Source: JAWHTC01 sp032586155 (GTDB taxonomy: Bacteria > Pseudomonadota > Alphaproteobacteria > Rhodobacterales > Rhodobacteraceae). From it: a DNA stretch of 64,000 nucleotides. Made by a program: the position numbers and the translations under genes. Below the pieces are notes generated by a model. That model did not search any database, was not told the origin of the DNA, and saw nothing but the letters and a program-made list of their open reading frames with translations. Location of the stretch: positions 372,001-436,000 of the forward strand of contig NZ_JAWHTC010000001.1 in NCBI RefSeq assembly GCF_032586155.1, written 5' to 3'. Below, piece by piece: positions 32,884 to 41,507 of the stretch (positions are counted from its first letter, which is position 1; each line of letters begins with the position of its first letter).

Positions 32884-35421
32884 ATGCTGGCCGAACAGGT
32901 GACGCGGGGCTTTTGGCCGGTGTGGTCGGTGGTGCTGGCAGTTCTGGGCGCGCTGATGCTGGGCGTGCAGGATCTGGTTGCACCCTGGGTGGTGTGGACG
33001 ATTGCGGTTCTGGCTGCTCTTGCAGTGCTGGTTTTTGTCTTGCGCGGATTGTGGCGGTTCCATTGGCCGCACAGGGCCGAGGCGATCGAACGGCTCGACC
33101 GTACGATGCCTGGGCGGCCAATCCAGGCGGTGCTGGATGATCAGGTGATCGGGGCCGAGGATGCCGCATCACGCACGGTATGGCAGGCGCACCAGATGCG
33201 GATGCAAACCCGCGCCAGGATGGCGCGTGCCGTGAGGCCCGATCTGCGGGTGTCGGCGCGCGATCCGTTCGGTTTGCGGTACATGGCATTGCTGACGTTT
33301 CTTGTGGCACTGCTGTTCGGGTCGCTTTGGAAAGTGAGTAGCGTGAGTGAGCTGACTCCTGGAGGGGTGGCGCATGCCGCGGCAGGGCCAAGCTGGGAGG
33401 GTTGGGTCGAACCACCGTCCTATACAGGGTTGCCGGTGCTCTATCTGGCTGACATTGCCGAGGATGCGTTCGCGGCCCCATCGGGGAGCCGGATCACGTT
33501 GCGGCTGTATGGGGAGCCAGGAGCGTTCGACGTATCGGAAAGCCTATCGTCGGCACCGTTGCCGCAAACGAACGAGCCCACATCTGAGGGCTATGACTTC
33601 ACGCTTGAACAATCGGGTGAGTTGAGCATCGATGGGCAGGGCGGGCGGCGCTGGCAGATAACCATGCTGCCCGACGCCATGCCCGAGATTGATGCAACCG
33701 GCCCGGCCGAGACCAGCGCGTTGGGAGCGTTCACCATGCCATTCTCGGCCCGCGACGATTACGAGGTGATGATGGCGCGAGCCACGATCACGCTCGACCT
33801 GGATCGGGTGGATCGGCGCTATGGGTTGAGCATGGATCCCGAACCGCGACCGCAGATCGATATCGACCTGCCGCTGCCCGTCGCTCGAAATCGGCAGGAT
33901 TTCGAGGAGGTTCTGATTGAGGATTTCAGCGAGCATGCCTGGGCCAATCTGCCGGTGACCATCACCCTGAGCGCAGAGGATGCGGCCGGAAACATCGGCA
34001 CAAGCCCGGCGCACGAGATCGACCTCGCTGCGCGGCATTTCTTTGACCCGATGGCTGCGGCGGTGATCGAACAGCGCCGCGACCTGTTGTGGAACCGCGA
34101 CAATGCAGGCCGTGTGGCTCAGGTCATGCGCGCGATGACGCACCGGCCTGAGGGGCTGTTCAAGCGCGAAACAAATTACCTGCGTATGCGCTTCATTCTG
34201 CGCCGGATAGAGGCGTTGAGCGCTTATGGCGTGACGGATGAACAGCGCGACGAGATCGCCGAGGCGCTGTGGGAGTTGGCGCTGCAACTGGAAGAAGGCA
34301 CGTTGGCCGATGCGCTGGAGCGGATGCGGCAAGCGCAGGAGCGGTTGAGTGAAGCGATGAAGAACGGGGCATCTGATGCCGAAATTGCCCGGCTGATGGA
34401 AGAGCTGCGCCAGGCGACGCGCGATTACATGCAGCAGCTGGAACGTCAGTTTGCCCAGGAAAACCGGGGTAACCAGACCGATCAGCCGGATCAGGGCCAG
34501 CGCGACGAAAATACAATGACCATGACCCAGGATGACATCCAGCGGATGATGGATCGTATCCAGGAACTGATGGAACAGGGGCGCATGGCTGAGGCACAAC
34601 AGGCGTTGGATGAGTTCCAGCAGATGATGGAAAACATGCGCATGACCGAAGGCCAGGGTGGTCAAGGGCAATCGCCGGGCGAACAGGCGATGGAAGGGCT
34701 GAACGAGACGTTGCGCGAACAGCAGGGCCTTTCTGACCAAGCCTTCCGCGACCTTCAGGAACAGTTCAATCCCGGGGCCCGCGCGGGCGAAAGCCAGGGC
34801 AACGAAGGCCGCTCAGGCGGGCAGGGTCGCGGGCAAAGCCATGAGGGGCAGGGCGGCCAGGGGCAAGGTCAGGACGGCGAGGAGCAGGGCGGCGGCGGGC
34901 AGTCCGGCCCAGGGGGGCAGGATCTGGGACAATCGCTCGCTGATCGACAACAGGCGCTCAGACGCCAATTAGAACAGCAGCGCGGCGCACTGCCAGGGGC
35001 GGGTACCGAAGAAGGTGATGCCGCTCGAGATGCCCTAGACCGGGCGGGCCGGGCGATGGACGGGGCCGAGGACGCCTTGCGACGCGACGATCTGCCTGGT
35101 GCCATCGACAAGCAAGCCGAAGCGATGGAAAACCTGCGCGAAGGTATGCGCAATCTCGGCGAGGCACTGGCCCAGGGCCGGCGCGATCGCAATCAGGGCC
35201 AGCAAGGTCAAAACCCCGAGAATTTCGCCGGACAGGGTCAGACCGACCCGCTGGGCCGCAATCTCAAGGGGCAGATCGGAGATGGCGAGAACATGCTGCA
35301 AGGCGAAGATGTCTATCGCCGGGCGCGTGACCTTCTGGATGAAATCCGTCGCCGTTCGGGAGAGCAGACCCGCCCCGAGGAAGAGCGCAATTATTTGGAA
35401 CGGTTGCTGGACCGGTTCTAG
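32884..35421 (+). CDS. DUF4175 (TIGR02302-type) large membrane protein
   Basis: At least 845 aa. Helices at about 12-30, 36-55 and 135-155 are followed by a large periplasmic region. The second half is a long coiled coil and a Gln/Gly-rich stretch (GQGQDGEEQGGGGQSGPGGQ type) with a conserved EDVYRRARDLLDEIRRRSGE-type end. It is found in many alphaproteobacteria; function unknown, perhaps envelope-related. The open frame continues upstream to the lysA stop and encodes LRWPIGLTRAG just before the ATG, residues that look family-like, so the true start may be a non-ATG codon upstream. Confidence 0.82.
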   Translation: MLAEQVTRGFWPVWSVVLAVLGALMLGVQDLVAPWVVWTIAVLAALAVLVFVLRGLWRFHWPHRAEAIERLDRTMPGRPIQAVLDDQVIGAEDAASRTVWQAHQMRMQTRARMARAVRPDLRVSARDPFGLRYMALLTFLVALLFGSLWKVSSVSELTPGGVAHAAAGPSWEGWVEPPSYTGLPVLYLADIAEDAFAAPSGSRITLRLYGEPGAFDVSESLSSAPLPQTNEPTSEGYDFTLEQSGELSIDGQGGRRWQITMLPDAMPEIDATGPAETSALGAFTMPFSARDDYEVMMARATITLDLDRVDRRYGLSMDPEPRPQIDIDLPLPVARNRQDFEEVLIEDFSEHAWANLPVTITLSAEDAAGNIGTSPAHEIDLAARHFFDPMAAAVIEQRRDLLWNRDNAGRVAQVMRAMTHRPEGLFKRETNYLRMRFILRRIEALSAYGVTDEQRDEIAEALWELALQLEEGTLADALERMRQAQERLSEAMKNGASDAEIARLMEELRQATRDYMQQLERQFAQENRGNQTDQPDQGQRDENTMTMTQDDIQRMMDRIQELMEQGRMAEAQQALDEFQQMMENMRMTEGQGGQGQSPGEQAMEGLNETLREQQGLSDQAFRDLQEQFNPGARAGESQGNEGRSGGQGRGQSHEGQGGQGQGQDGEEQGGGGQSGPGGQDLGQSLADRQQALRRQLEQQRGALPGAGTEEGDAARDALDRAGRAMDGAEDALRRDDLPGAIDKQAEAMENLREGMRNLGEALAQGRRDRNQGQQGQNPENFAGQGQTDPLGRNLKGQIGDGENMLQGEDVYRRARDLLDEIRRRSGEQTRPEEERNYLERLLDRF

Positions 35422-35486
35422 GCGGACGCTGCAAGGACCGATCGGTTTTTTACGAAATCTTAAATAGAATCGTGCCGAATGATGCC

Positions 35487-35798
35487 ATGGACCAGCACAT
35501 GCGCCATTCCCGCCGCCGCACTCTTCACCCCGCCGATGAGTTGGGTGACGTGCGTGACGCACTTCGTCGACTCAGGGCTAGGGAAACCGAATTGCGCCGG
35601 CAATTGCTGGAGGCGCCCGAAAGTTCTTCTGGAGACCGTTTCGAAGTGAGCATTCGCAGCCAACGGCGTCGCGTGCTCCCTAAAGAATGGTGGCCGAAAG
35701 ACATCCTTGATCAGCCTGTCTTGTGGGACACCCGGACGTCCAAGATTGTAATGGTGCGAAAACGCGGCGCCCGCACCGTCGCGTCTAGGAAGCGATGA
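35487..35798 (+). CDS. Conserved small protein of unknown function
   Basis: 103 aa from ATG; a GTG five codons upstream is an alternative. An N-terminal helix (DELGDVRDALRRLRARETEL) is followed by a basic strand-rich half (FEVSIRSQRRRVLPKEWWPKDIL...). I recall similar proteins in Roseobacters but no function. It is 65 bp after the DUF4175 gene and convergent with the zinc-ribbon gene. Confidence 0.6.
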   Translation: MDQHMRHSRRRTLHPADELGDVRDALRRLRARETELRRQLLEAPESSSGDRFEVSIRSQRRRVLPKEWWPKDILDQPVLWDTRTSKIVMVRKRGARTVASRKR

Positions 35799-35842
35799 TG
35801 CCATGCGGATTGAGCTTTTCTGACCCGGAAAAGCCGTTACTG

Positions 35843-36757
35843 TCAGTTGCCGCCGCTTTCCGAGGCCAGCCCGTCCAAGTAGCTGGTTAACCTCAACACC
35901 TGTTGATCCAGCCACTGTCGCCCATCGTTCACCAACGCCACGTATTGGTCGAGCACGCCCGACAATGTCGGAACCATTTCCGCCAGTTGCGGCGCGAACA
36001 TGTAGAGCAGCAGGAAGGCCGCAAAGATCAGCAGCACGATGCTGAACCCGCGGGAAAATCCGCGTTTCTGGGTCGGGGCGGCCGCTTCGACGGCGCTTTC
36101 CGCCTCGGCTGATGCGACGCGTTCGGAATCCTTGCGCAGGGTCGAGTTGATTTCGTCAATGTCCGGAAGCAGGTCGCGGCGCGAGGCGTGATCGGCCAGC
36201 TCGTCCTCGGAGGCAAGCGCCTCTTGCTCCGACAGACCGCGAATGCGCGCCATGCGCACCCGGGCCTCGCGCTCACGGCGGCTGGCCTCGTCGCCCGGAT
36301 CTTCCAGGCCGAGATCGGGTTGGGTTTCCAGGCCGCCAACTTCGGAAGCGCGGGCCTGCATTTCCTGTTCTGCCTCTTCGCGCAACACGTCGCGGACCTC
36401 GGGATCGAGCTCGCGGCGTTGCGGTTCGTGTTCCGATTCCGGGGTGGGTACGGGATCGGTGTCGGGCCAGTTTTGCGGCTCGGGTTCCGGGTCCGGCTCG
36501 GGTTCCGGCTCCGGTTCGAGCTCGGGTTCCGGCTGTGGCACGGGTTCCGGTTCGGCGACAGGCCCTTCGGCTTCCTCTTCCCAATGGGCATCATCCAGCG
36601 GACGACCCAGATCTTCGGCCAGTTCCCGGTCCTGGCTAGGATGTTTCTGAAACCAGGTGTCGCCGCAATTGGAGCATTGCACATCGCGACCCATCTCCGG
36701 GATGACGTCATCCGGGACTTCGTATTGTGCCCCGCAATTCGGACAGATTAACCGCAT
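35843..36757 (-). CDS. Zinc-ribbon, Pro-Glu-rich, single-span membrane protein
   Basis: 304 aa. The N-terminus is an MJ0042-type zinc finger (CPNC...CSNCG, residues 5-32) with the usual QYEVPDDVIPEMGRDVQC. A long Glu-Pro repeat (about 68-95) and charged linkers follow. A membrane helix lies at about 235-254, then a short periplasmic tail. Such proteins precede ftsE in many alphaproteobacteria. The Glu-Pro repeat can span distance like TonB; the role is unknown. Confidence 0.85.
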   Translation of the reverse strand: MRLICPNCGAQYEVPDDVIPEMGRDVQCSNCGDTWFQKHPSQDRELAEDLGRPLDDAHWEEEAEGPVAEPEPVPQPEPELEPEPEPEPDPEPEPQNWPDTDPVPTPESEHEPQRRELDPEVRDVLREEAEQEMQARASEVGGLETQPDLGLEDPGDEASRREREARVRMARIRGLSEQEALASEDELADHASRRDLLPDIDEINSTLRKDSERVASAEAESAVEAAAPTQKRGFSRGFSIVLLIFAAFLLLYMFAPQLAEMVPTLSGVLDQYVALVNDGRQWLDQQVLRLTSYLDGLASESGGN

Positions 36758-36796
36758 CGCGCCCTCAATTGCCGCTTTTGCGGCACTACCTTTTGA

Positions 36797-36822
36797 TCAT
36801 TAACATAGGGTTTAACCGGGTT
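36797..36822. promoter_or_regulatory. Possible CtrA-like half-sites between the zinc-ribbon gene and ftsE
   Basis: The stretch TTAACATAGGGTTTAACC holds two TTAAC-type half-sites 8 nt apart; CtrA sites are TTAA-N7-TTAA. The spacing is one base off consensus, so this is only a candidate. It lies in the divergent promoter region. Confidence 0.25.
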
Positions 36823-36923
36823 CAGGGAAAGGTCAAAGAAAATGCGTGGTCTCGGTTGCCGCCGGATTGCAACTTTTCGGTCTCTGGGGCATGACAGGAA
36901 CAGCGAAAAAGGAGGCTAGGCCT

Positions 36924-37601
36924 GTGATCGAGCTGGAAGACGTGGCTTACAGCTATGGTGGGGGGGAGCTTCTAAGCGGCATATCGCTTGATCTGCAGCC
37001 TGGCTCGTTCCATTTCCTGACCGGGCCGTCCGGGTCGGGCAAGACGACCTTTTTGAAATTGTGTTACGGCGCACTGATCCCGACAGCGGGGCAGGTGCGG
37101 CTGTTTGATACCGATGTGCGCAGTCTGAGCCGCGATGATGTGGCGCTTATGCGGCGTCGGATCGGGGTCGTACACCAGGATGTGCAGTTCCTTGATCATT
37201 TGCCGATGGCGGACAATGTGGCCTTGCCGCTGAGCGTATCGGGGCGCGGATCGCTGGATGAGGCTGCGAATCTGAAGGAGCTTCTTGGTTGGGTGGGGCT
37301 GCGCGCCCGCGCGGATGCCTTGCCGCCGGAACTGTCCGGTGGGGAACGGCAACGCGCGGCGCTGGCCCGGGCGGTGATCATGTCTCCCGATGTGATCCTG
37401 GCAGACGAACCGACCGGAAATGTTGATTGGGAGATGTCGCAGCGGTTGTTGCGCCTGCTGATCGAACTGAACCGGATGGGCAAGACGATCATGATCGCCA
37501 CTCACGACTTGGCCCTGATCCGCGCCGCCAAGAGCCATGTTCAGGCCCGCGTGCTGCGGATTTCCAACCGGCGGCTGCATCTTGCGGGGGCTGATTTGTG
37601 A
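36924..37601 (+). CDS. ftsE: Cell-division ATP-binding protein FtsE
   Basis: 225 aa from GTG (MIELEDVAYSYGGG), chosen because GGAGG lies 8 nt upstream; an ATG 11 codons earlier is less likely. ABC ATPase with Walker A GPSGSGKTT, Q-loop VHQD, signature LSGGERQRAAL and Walker B VILADEPTG. With FtsX it regulates septal peptidoglycan hydrolases. The stop overlaps the ftsX GTG start. Confidence 0.95.
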   Translation: MIELEDVAYSYGGGELLSGISLDLQPGSFHFLTGPSGSGKTTFLKLCYGALIPTAGQVRLFDTDVRSLSRDDVALMRRRIGVVHQDVQFLDHLPMADNVALPLSVSGRGSLDEAANLKELLGWVGLRARADALPPELSGGERQRAALARAVIMSPDVILADEPTGNVDWEMSQRLLRLLIELNRMGKTIMIATHDLALIRAAKSHVQARVLRISNRRLHLAGADL

Positions 37602-38503
37602 AGATGACCCCGGCAGACATAATCAACCTTGTCGTAGGCGACCCGCAGGCCGACCGGATGGTGCCGCCGACCGGGTTTACCGCCCGGTTAACGCTGTTTT
37701 CCGCCGGTGTAATGGCGTTTCTGGCAGTGTTTGCCATGGCGCTGTCGCTGGCCTCGGGGCGGCTGGCGGCGCGCTGGGGGGACGAGCTGGCCCGGTCGGC
37801 GACGTTGCGTATTTCCGCGCCCTCCGAGCAAATGGAGGCGCAGACCGCTGCGGCGCTGAAGGTGTTGGAGACCACAGCCGGGGTGGCCTCGGCCAGGGCG
37901 CTGACAAGTGACGAACAACGCGCGCTGCTTGAGCCGTGGTTCGGACCCGACATGCCGGTGGACACGCTGCCCATTCCGCAGTTAATCGAGATTACCGAGG
38001 ATGAGAGGGGCTATGACCCGGCAGGCCTGCGCCACCGGCTGGCGGCGGAAGTACCCGGTGCGGTTCTGGATGACCATACGCGCTGGCGCAAGCCGCTGGT
38101 GACTGCGGCCTCGCGGCTGCGGGCGCTGGGCTGGCTGTCGATTGGGCTTATCTTCGCGGCGATGGCCGCGATGATCACACTGGCGGCCAATGCAGCGCTG
38201 GCGGCCAATGCCCAGGTGATCGCCGTGCTGCGCATTGTTGGCGCCAAGGATGCCTATATCGCCCAGGCCTTCGTGCGCCGTTATACTCTGCGCGCGCTGA
38301 CCGGGGCGGCGATTGGCACCGGCGCGGGCTTGTTGGCGATGTTGATGCTGCCGTCGGCGCAGGAGGCGGGCGGGTTCCTGACAGGTTTGGGCTTTGCCGG
38401 CTGGCACTGGCTCTGGCCGCTGGTCATTCCTCCACTGGCGGCGATCGTAGCCTTTGCCGCGACACGGGCCGCCGCGCGGAGCACATTGAAAGGGTTGAGC
38501 TGA
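37598..38503 (+). CDS. ftsX: Cell-division permease FtsX
   Basis: 301 aa, GTG start overlapping ftsE (GTGA). Four helices: one at about 27-48, then a periplasmic domain, and three near 175-198, 228-252 and 270-290. The conserved LRIVGAKDAYIAQAFVRR segment precedes helix 3. It transmits FtsE ATP hydrolysis to periplasmic amidase activators. The stop overlaps the plsC start (TGATG). Confidence 0.93.
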   Translation: MKMTPADIINLVVGDPQADRMVPPTGFTARLTLFSAGVMAFLAVFAMALSLASGRLAARWGDELARSATLRISAPSEQMEAQTAAALKVLETTAGVASARALTSDEQRALLEPWFGPDMPVDTLPIPQLIEITEDERGYDPAGLRHRLAAEVPGAVLDDHTRWRKPLVTAASRLRALGWLSIGLIFAAMAAMITLAANAALAANAQVIAVLRIVGAKDAYIAQAFVRRYTLRALTGAAIGTGAGLLAMLMLPSAQEAGGFLTGLGFAGWHWLWPLVIPPLAAIVAFAATRAAARSTLKGLS

Positions 38504-39267
38504 TGATCCTCTGGCGCTGGCTGATGTCGATCCTGTTCGTCGTGGTAAACGCGGTGATGATGCTGATTCTGGGCATCCTGTTCTTTCCTTGGGCGGTGGT
38601 GTCCCCCAAAGGCGCGCTGACGGCGTGCAAGCTCTACACCTATTGGGTGCGGTTTGCCTGCCGCTGGCTAGTTGGTATTCGTTGGGAGGTCCGCGGCGAG
38701 ATTCCGACCGAGGAGTGCCTGGTGGTGGCCAAGCACCAGTCCTTCCTGGATATCATCATGATCTTCCAAGCGGTGCCCAAGCCGCGCTTCATCATGAAAC
38801 GCGAGCTTTTGTGGACCCCGATCATCGGGGTTTATGCTTGGCGGCTGGGCTGTGTGCCGGTGGCGCGCGGCAAGCGGGGTGCGGCGATCAAGAAGATGAT
38901 GGCCGATATCGGCTCGGGGCGGGTCGCGCCGGGGCAGTTGGTGATCTATCCGCAGGGGACACGGGTCAGGCCGGGTGATTACCGCCCGTTCAAGGTGGGA
39001 TCTTTCGTACTGTACAAACAACTGGCGCAGGCCTGCGTGCCAACCGCCACCAATGCCGGGCTTTACTGGCGTAAGGGAACGATGCTGCGCCTACCGGGCA
39101 GGGCGGTCATCGAGTTCCTGCCAACCATTCAGCCCGGGGTGGAGCAGGCCGATTTCATGGGGCAGCTTGAATACGAGATCGAGACCGGCTCGAACGCACT
39201 GATGCGCGAGGTAGGTTATGACGGTAACCTGCCGAAACCGGGGCAGGCGCAGGGTTCGGAGAGCTGA
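38503..39267 (+). CDS. plsC: 1-acyl-sn-glycerol-3-phosphate acyltransferase
   Basis: 254 aa. It makes phosphatidic acid from lysophosphatidic acid. The catalytic HxxxxD motif is HQSFLD (about residue 80) and the substrate motif is PQGTRVRPGD. An N-terminal helix anchors it in the inner membrane. It is translationally coupled to ftsX, a common order in Rhodobacterales. Confidence 0.93.
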   Translation: MILWRWLMSILFVVVNAVMMLILGILFFPWAVVSPKGALTACKLYTYWVRFACRWLVGIRWEVRGEIPTEECLVVAKHQSFLDIIMIFQAVPKPRFIMKRELLWTPIIGVYAWRLGCVPVARGKRGAAIKKMMADIGSGRVAPGQLVIYPQGTRVRPGDYRPFKVGSFVLYKQLAQACVPTATNAGLYWRKGTMLRLPGRAVIEFLPTIQPGVEQADFMGQLEYEIETGSNALMREVGYDGNLPKPGQAQGSES

Positions 39268-39371
39268 CGATACACCTATAGGTTAAAAAGGGTCCGGCTG
39301 TGACCGCATTTTAGCCCGCATTTCATAGTTAACCGATCAGGCTATTTGTAATCCGTTGCAGGTTTGATCCT

Positions 39372-39773
39372 ATGAAAAAACTCCTTTTCCTTTTCTTCGG
39401 CCTTACTGTGGTCGTGGCTTCCGCCACCACAGCCGACGCCCGCCGCAGTGCCGTTCCGGGCTAATCCGTGCAAGCGCTTGTCTTTGTCGCACCGACGAAA
39501 GTCCCTGGGGATGAGCGTACGTTGTCGTTATGCGTGCTGACAGAGACCCGATCGGTGGTTTTCAAAGGCGTGAACTATTGGCGCAGCGCAGAGAAATATG
39601 CGCTGGCCGGGAAGAGCTGTAATACCGAAAGCTACTTGGAGTTCGGGGCCGACAAAATGGCATCCACAGCTGACTCTGACCCAACAGACGAGATTGTCAG
39701 CCGAATGGTCCAGGACGCGCCGATGGCGGCCCATGACCTGATGATGTACGGCGTGAATCCGCGCAAATGCTGA
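39372..39773 (+). pseudogene. Small secreted protein gene interrupted by an in-frame stop
   Basis: An ATG at 39372 starts a clean signal peptide (MKKLLFLFFGLTVVVASATT) reaching VPG and then TAA at 39462-39464. The same frame continues open to 39773 as a domain with several cysteines (LSLCVLTETRSVVFKGVNYWRSAEK...SCNTES). One base change (TAA from TAC/TAT or CAA) would give a 133-aa exported protein. A separate downstream GTG start at 39468 would give an unexported remnant. Either a recent nonsense mutation or a sequencing error. Confidence 0.65.
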
Positions 39774-39783
39774 AATACAAACA

Positions 39784-39805
39784 GGGCGGCCTTGGTGGGC
39801 CGCCC
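39784..39805 (-). terminator. Likely terminator of lpd, possibly bidirectional
   Basis: Perfect 8-bp stem GGGCGGCC (39784-39791) / GGCCGCCC (39798-39805), 28 nt past the lpd stop. The T-tract is weak on both sides (TGTTTGTATTT on the minus strand). Confidence 0.55.
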
Positions 39806-39833
39806 CGGTGTTTAATCCAATTGACTGGCTTTG

Positions 39834-41225
39834 TCAGCTGTGGATGGCCCCATTGCCACAGGCCAGCGCTGCCTCGCGCACGGCCTCGGAATAGGTCGGG
39901 TGGGCGTGGCAGGTGAGCGCAATGTCCTCGGCCGATGCGCCGAACTCCATCGCGACACAGATTTCGTGGATCATGTCACCTGCTGCCGGGCCAATGATAG
40001 CCGCGCCCAGAACGCGGTCGGTTTCGGGGTGCACGATCAGTTTGACGAAGCCGTCGCCCTGATGCACCGCCTTGGCGCGGGCGTTACCCATGAACATGAA
40101 TTTGCCCACCTTGGGTTTTTTCATGCCGGCGGCTTTCAGCTCGGCTTCGGTTTGGCCAACGGTGGCGACCTCGGGGGTGGTGTAGACCACGCCGGGAATC
40201 ACGCCATAGTTCACGTGACCATGCTTGCCCGCCAGAACCTCGGCCACGGCCATGCCTTCGTCTTCGGCCTTGTGGGCCAGCATTGGACCGGGGGTCACGT
40301 CACCGATGGCATAGATGCCGTCGATATTGGTCTTCCAATGGCTGTCGACGGCGATCTGGCCGCGCTCGGTGATCTGCAAGCCAAGAGCGTCAAGGCCCAG
40401 GCCGTCGGCGAAGGGTTTGCGCCCTGTTGCCACCAGCACGTAGTCGGCCTCGATGGTGACGTCATCGCCGCCTTTCTTGGGGGCGTAGGTGACTTTTGCC
40501 TTGGATTTCAGGGCCTCGGCGGATTTCACCGCTGCGCCAGTGATGATGTTGAGGCCCTGTTTTTCAAGGATGCGTTTGAAGGTGCGTTGCACGTCGGCGT
40601 CCATGCCGGGACAGACGGCGTCCATGTATTCGACCACGGTCACTTCTGCGCCCAGACGCTGATAGACTGATCCCAGTTCGAGGCCGATCACACCGGCGCC
40701 GATAACGATCATCTTTTTCGGTACCTTGGGCAGGGTCAGCGCGCCGGTCGAGCTGACAATGCGGTTTTCGTCGATTTCAACGCCGGGGATTGAGGCGGGT
40801 TCGGAGCCCGAGGCGATTACGATGTTCTTGGTCTCGTGCACGTCGTCGCCGACCTGTACCTTGCCGGGGGCGGGAATGGTGGCCCAGCCCTTGATCCAGT
40901 CGATCTTGTTCTTCTTGAACAGGAACTCGATACCACCGGTGTTCTGACCGATCACGTCGTCCTTGTAGGCCTGCATCTGCTTCCAATCGACCGAAGGGCT
41001 TTTACCCTTGAGGCCCATGTCGGCGAAATTGTGCTCGGCCTCGTGCAGCATATGGGTGGCATGCAGCAGCGCCTTGGAGGGGATACAGCCGACGTTGAGG
41101 CAGGTGCCACCCAACGTTTCGCGGCCTTCGACCACGGCGGTTTTCAGGCCCAGTTGGGCGCAGCGGATGGCCGACACATAGCCGCCGGGGCCTGCGCCGA
41201 TGATGATCACGTCATAATTTGCCAT
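39834..41225 (-). CDS. lpd: Dihydrolipoyl dehydrogenase (E3)
   Basis: 463 aa. FAD enzyme reoxidising lipoyl groups of 2-oxoacid dehydrogenases. FAD loop GAGPGGYVSAIRCAQLG, redox pair GGTCLNVGCIPSKALL (C43/C48 approx.), NAD motif IGAGVIGLELGSVYQRLGAEV and the C-terminal catalytic HAHPTYSEAV. Located at the end of the sucC-D-A-B cluster, it is the E3 of the 2-oxoglutarate dehydrogenase complex. Confidence 0.97.
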   Translation of the reverse strand: MANYDVIIIGAGPGGYVSAIRCAQLGLKTAVVEGRETLGGTCLNVGCIPSKALLHATHMLHEAEHNFADMGLKGKSPSVDWKQMQAYKDDVIGQNTGGIEFLFKKNKIDWIKGWATIPAPGKVQVGDDVHETKNIVIASGSEPASIPGVEIDENRIVSSTGALTLPKVPKKMIVIGAGVIGLELGSVYQRLGAEVTVVEYMDAVCPGMDADVQRTFKRILEKQGLNIITGAAVKSAEALKSKAKVTYAPKKGGDDVTIEADYVLVATGRKPFADGLGLDALGLQITERGQIAVDSHWKTNIDGIYAIGDVTPGPMLAHKAEDEGMAVAEVLAGKHGHVNYGVIPGVVYTTPEVATVGQTEAELKAAGMKKPKVGKFMFMGNARAKAVHQGDGFVKLIVHPETDRVLGAAIIGPAAGDMIHEICVAMEFGASAEDIALTCHAHPTYSEAVREAALACGNGAIHS

Positions 41226-41261
41226 GGGTCTTGATCCTTTGCAGTTTCGGCGGTTTCGCCG

Positions 41262-41504
41262 TTAGCTCGCGAGTTGGGAGAGGGTGGTAAATTCGGCCTC
41301 GCCGCAGCTTGCGCAACTGAGATAGGTGACGGATTTCCCGTCTTCGTCGCGCCGGGTTTTGGGCCAGCGCGGGGTGTCGGCCATGCTGTAGACCGGGGTT
41401 TTGCTGGTCCGCCCGTGCGGCCCGACCGAGGTGTCGGCGAAGGTTACATCCTCCGACGCCCCGCAGTTCGGGCAAGTGATGGTCGCACGGACGGGGATTG
41501 CCAT
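41262..41504 (-). CDS. Small zinc-ribbon-like protein
   Basis: 80 aa. Two CxxC pairs, CPNCG (11-15) and CASCG (about 68-72), bracket a loop of roughly 50 residues, suggesting one structural zinc. Located between sucB (3 nt) and lpd, on the same strand. Function unknown. Confidence 0.7.
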   Translation of the reverse strand: MAIPVRATITCPNCGASEDVTFADTSVGPHGRTSKTPVYSMADTPRWPKTRRDEDGKSVTYLSCASCGEAEFTTLSQLAS

Positions 41505-41507
41505 CGT

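Noticed and set aside
35422..35460. Terminator after the DUF4175 gene (ACCGATCGGTTTTTT)
   Set aside because: The palindrome allows only a 3-bp stem with a 4-nt loop; too weak to call.
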